Source: an uncultured Bacteriovorax sp.
GTDB lineage: Bacteria; Bdellovibrionota; Bacteriovoracia; Bacteriovoracales; Bacteriovoracaceae
Assembly: GCA_946481315.1 (NCBI GenBank)
Contig: CAMLMH010000001.1
Coordinates: 248,001-312,000 of the forward strand
Direction: 5' to 3'
DNA length: 64,000 bases
A program made the translations under genes and the position numbers. Below, piece after piece: positions 61,645 to 64,000 of this stretch. Below the pieces are notes generated by a model. The model had not been told where the DNA came from and did not search any database. It worked only from the letters and a program-made list of their open reading frames with translations. Each line of letters starts with the position of its first letter. Positions within the stretch are counted from its first letter, which is position 1.

Positions 61645-63426
61645 ATGAAAAAAATCTTAATTGGTATTCTGGCGATAAGCTTAAATCTTCAAAGTCTCGC
61701 TTATGCTCAAGCGGATGTTTGTGGAATGACAACTCAAGAAATAGAGGAATTAAATCTATCAGCTGGTATTGTCAGACTAGGACTACTCGAGAAACCAGTA
61801 ACAATTCTTAATAGTCCGAATCTCGTTAAGCCGGTCGGAGATCCCTCGAACTCAGATTCAGTCGTTATGAATAATCAGTCAGAAATGTATAGTGCTGCAG
61901 AATTTGCAACTAATGAACAAAATACTGCGGAAAAAAACTCTCAAATGTCATCTCGATGCAACAACGAAAAAGCCATAGCAGAAGCTAAAGCAAATGGTGA
62001 GTTTCAACTCTATGCCCAGGCATGCATTGTTTATCAGTTAGTCAATCGTATTACTAGCATGATGGATGAGATTGATAGCTTAGAAAAGCAGATGGTTCTT
62101 GATAAAGCGGGACAAAATAAGGCAGCAGCAGAAAATGCGAAGAGAGAAGCAGAGATTAAAGAGAAAAAAGAAAAAATGGAAAAGGTGAATAAGGAAATCA
62201 AGAAAGGCCTTGCTGATATTAAAAAAGCAAAAGAGGATCTTGAGAAAGCTAAGGAAGAACAAGCAAAAGCTCAAAGCGCACTTGATGCAGCAAACGCAAT
62301 CACTTGTCCTGAAGATGATGATGGATCATGTGCAGAAAGTAAGGCTTCAGCAGTGGCTGCAGCTCAAAAAGCATTAGAAGCTGCCAAAAAGAAAGTTGCT
62401 GATGCTACAAAAAAGCTAAATAAAGCAGTAGCAAAAATGGTGGACTTCCTTGTCAATAAAATGGGTATTGAAGTTCTCGCGGTAATGTCACTTCTTAGTG
62501 GTACAGTTAAAGGTGAAACTGAGGGGGGCGATGTTCACTTTAAAGTTGGTTCTTCAGACTATACCCTAGTCAATTTAGGGCAGGTAATTTCAGAATTTAC
62601 TGGAACAACTGCCGAAAAAGCGAAAAATTTTACAGATGGAGATGAAGTATCTAGAGGTACTGACACCTTCTTTTATAATCTTGTCAGAGGTCATGAAGCA
62701 TCGACTGCTCGTGATCATGAAGGCTGGGGACATAAAGGTGAAATCGGAAATGATTACGTTAATTTCTATAGCACCACAGGTCTGGTAGGGGAAGAAGCGA
62801 AGACTACTGTGAAAGAAACTCTTGATATTTTCGCGAACATGGAAGATGGAGCAGATTACATCCAGACAATTGCAATGGCCGCATTGGATTTTAACGAGGA
62901 AGTCACACCAAAACAAATCGCGGTTCTTGAAGCGATGAAAACTCCTCAGTCACGTATGGATGAAATGGCTAAAAAAGGTGAAGAGAAGAATGAATTAAAA
63001 ACTAAATTGGTTAAAATGCTTGAGAAATCGATCTGTTATCTTGACTCCTCTTTGACTTTATATAAAGGGTTCTACAAAGACACTAAGTCAGAAGAAGTTA
63101 TTAAAGATCCTTTTTACATCTATCTGAATACATTTAAGACAGATAAGTTAAAACAAAAGGCTAAGGAAGGGTACCATTCAAAAGTCGATCATAAAGCAAT
63201 TCAAAAGGTACTGGAGTGTTATGCAAAAGGAGTGGAGAAGACCGCAGATCAAAATAGCTGCTCAGCTCTTGAAAAATTGCCAACTGAAGCAGCACCAAAA
63301 TCATGCCACTGGTCTGGCGCAGTTATCGGCCCATCAAGACCAATAACTGAAGTGTGTTCAGTTTCTAATATTGGTCAGGTGTTATTCAATGAATCCGGAA
63401 ACGCACAAACATGTATCTGCCAATAA
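61645..63426 (+). CDS. large secreted coiled-coil protein, function unknown
   Basis: A 593-residue exported protein: signal peptide ending LAYAQ, a stretch with paired cysteines (MSSRCNNEK, QACIVYQ), a Lys/Glu/Ala coiled coil (about 145-265) interrupted by CPEDDDGSCAES, a globular middle (SGTVKGETEGGDVHF onward), and a C-terminal Cys cluster (PKSCHWSGAV, EVCSVS, and final TCICQ). The helical, Ala/Lys/Glu-rich composition is low complexity, so repeats may mislead searches. I recognise no family. It is probably cotranscribed with the genes on both sides. Confidence 0.78.
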   Translation: MKKILIGILAISLNLQSLAYAQADVCGMTTQEIEELNLSAGIVRLGLLEKPVTILNSPNLVKPVGDPSNSDSVVMNNQSEMYSAAEFATNEQNTAEKNSQMSSRCNNEKAIAEAKANGEFQLYAQACIVYQLVNRITSMMDEIDSLEKQMVLDKAGQNKAAAENAKREAEIKEKKEKMEKVNKEIKKGLADIKKAKEDLEKAKEEQAKAQSALDAANAITCPEDDDGSCAESKASAVAAAQKALEAAKKKVADATKKLNKAVAKMVDFLVNKMGIEVLAVMSLLSGTVKGETEGGDVHFKVGSSDYTLVNLGQVISEFTGTTAEKAKNFTDGDEVSRGTDTFFYNLVRGHEASTARDHEGWGHKGEIGNDYVNFYSTTGLVGEEAKTTVKETLDIFANMEDGADYIQTIAMAALDFNEEVTPKQIAVLEAMKTPQSRMDEMAKKGEEKNELKTKLVKMLEKSICYLDSSLTLYKGFYKDTKSEEVIKDPFYIYLNTFKTDKLKQKAKEGYHSKVDHKAIQKVLECYAKGVEKTADQNSCSALEKLPTEAAPKSCHWSGAVIGPSRPITEVCSVSNIGQVLFNESGNAQTCICQ

Positions 63427-63457
63427 TAAGTTTGAAATAAAGATTTAGGAGTTTAGC

Positions 63458-64000
63458 TTGAAGTTTTTTATTACTATATGTTTAATTTCGCTCGGTACCC
63501 TGGCAAATGCCTCTTCAGGATGTTTGGTTAATTCAGGCAAGAAAGTACGGATTGATACCAAGTGTAAATGTCTGGAGACGAAAACGTGTGCTGTTCCCGC
63601 GAAGCTGAAATATAGCAAAAAATTCTTCGAAACAAAAAGAGCGGATAATTCTCCCGTGTTTGATTCCAATGAGAAGCTCGCTTATGAAAAACTCTATAAG
63701 CTTTATAACAACATTATGGAATTGAAGGGCCAGGGCAAGGATGATACTGAAGAAGCGAAAAAAAATTATTTTGAGCTTGATAAACTAAATAGTGAAATTT
63801 CCATCATGCTTCACAAGAGACACCCAGAGGTAATGAGTGCATTCAAGAAACGATATGCAGAGAAGTCAAAAAAGAGAAAAGAGCTACGTGCCAAGACAGA
63901 TCTCGCTATCAAAAAATTTCTGAAAAATAAGGACGCAAACTCATTACCTCTTGGTTTATCTTCAACGACACCACTTAACAGTAAACCTGTTGAAAATTCT
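63458..64000 (+). CDS. secreted Cys-motif protein, 3' end cut by window
   Basis: Starts with TTG at 63458, chosen because AGGAG (63447-63451) lies 6 nt upstream; it gives MKFFITICLISLGTLANASS, a clean signal peptide. 181 codons are in the window. The mature start has CLVNSGKK, then TKCKCLETKTC, a C-x-C-x4-T-C pattern shared with the protein encoded at 15068-16822, followed by a Lys/Glu-rich helix. No family recognised. It is the third gene of the secreted-protein run. Confidence 0.72.
   Translation, partial: MKFFITICLISLGTLANASSGCLVNSGKKVRIDTKCKCLETKTCAVPAKLKYSKKFFETKRADNSPVFDSNEKLAYEKLYKLYNNIMELKGQGKDDTEEAKKNYFELDKLNSEISIMLHKRHPEVMSAFKKRYAEKSKKRKELRAKTDLAIKKFLKNKDANSLPLGLSSTTPLNSKPVENS

Noticed and set aside
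62080..62274. Minus-strand Phe/Leu-rich frame opposite the coiled-coil region
   Set aside because: It is the complement of a Lys/Glu/Ala-rich coiled coil, with composition typical of an antisense shadow.
1..64000. CRISPR arrays, prophage, integron or complete insertion sequence
   Set aside because: No regularly spaced repeats, phage structural genes, integrase or terminal inverted repeats were seen; only the lone RAYT gene.

Overview
The window looks like a chromosomal segment of a Bdellovibrio-like predatory bacterium, most likely from the Bacteriovoracia (Bacteriovorax/Peredibacter type). The reasons are a moderately AT-rich composition, many secreted proteins and lipoproteins without clear family, a TIGR02147/DUF4423 regulator (a family typical of Bdellovibrionota and Fibrobacteres), a SUV3-type helicase, HD-GYP proteins, and frequent TTG/GTG starts with TAATG or ATGA gene overlaps. 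This placement is inferred from gene content, not from a database match.

Region by region. 1-5.1 kb: a gpmI end fragment overlapping a TrmH-family RNA methyltransferase, then an RlmM-like and an RlmI/RlmK-like methyltransferase, then a REP-associated (Y1/IS200-like) transposase gene. 5.3-11.9 kb: a lipoprotein with a long leader, an acyl-CoA dehydrogenase, a PD-(D/E)XK-like unknown, two tandem AgmX/PglI-like lipoproteins, an RlmL-like methyltransferase and an aminoglycoside-phosphotransferase-fold kinase. 12-20.3 kb: ahcY-rpiB, a membrane protein, a polyprenol-phosphate glycosyltransferase, a secreted Cys-rich protein, a DtxR/MntR-like repressor and an M3 oligopeptidase. 20.3-28.1 kb: a secretome block with a gluzincin-like protease, a Cys-peptidase-like protein, an L,D-transpeptidase and an M28 aminopeptidase, plus nitronate monooxygenase. 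28.2-36.2 kb: a SUV3-like helicase, DUF455 and ATP-grasp operon; a class II aldolase; a TonB-like protein that may be leaderless; and a divergent HD-GYP / degenerate SpoIIE-phosphatase pair. 36.3-43.1 kb: a seven-gene minus-strand operon phaR - OMP - arsA - arsA - gshA - cbs - cgl. 43.5-55.3 kb: a TPR lipoprotein followed by a lipoprotein without a normal start codon, a complete oppABCDF operon, and a degenerate HD-GYP protein with a coiled-coil partner. 55.4-64 kb: tRNA-Leu(UAG), a GH99-like hydrolase, the TIGR02147 regulator coupled to a secreted zinc protease, a secreted alpha/beta hydrolase and a run of secreted coiled-coil/Cys proteins that leaves the window.

How the genes fit together: AhcY makes homocysteine from S-adenosylhomocysteine (several SAM-dependent methyltransferases are nearby); CBS and CGL turn it into cysteine; GshA makes gamma-glutamylcysteine. 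The Opp transporter, oligopeptidases and aminopeptidase suit an organism living on prey protein. The most interesting unexplained signals are (i) a repeated TGTCCCGA-N7-TCGGGACA-type palindrome in three intergenic regions around the TIGR02147 regulator, a candidate operator for a secretome regulon; (ii) linkage of paired ArsA/Get3-like ATPases with the cysteine/gamma-glutamylcysteine pathway; (iii) the helicase-DUF455-ATP-grasp operon; (iv) a lipoprotein gene with no ATG/GTG/TTG start; and (v) a pseudo-HD-GYP protein with a large coiled-coil partner.
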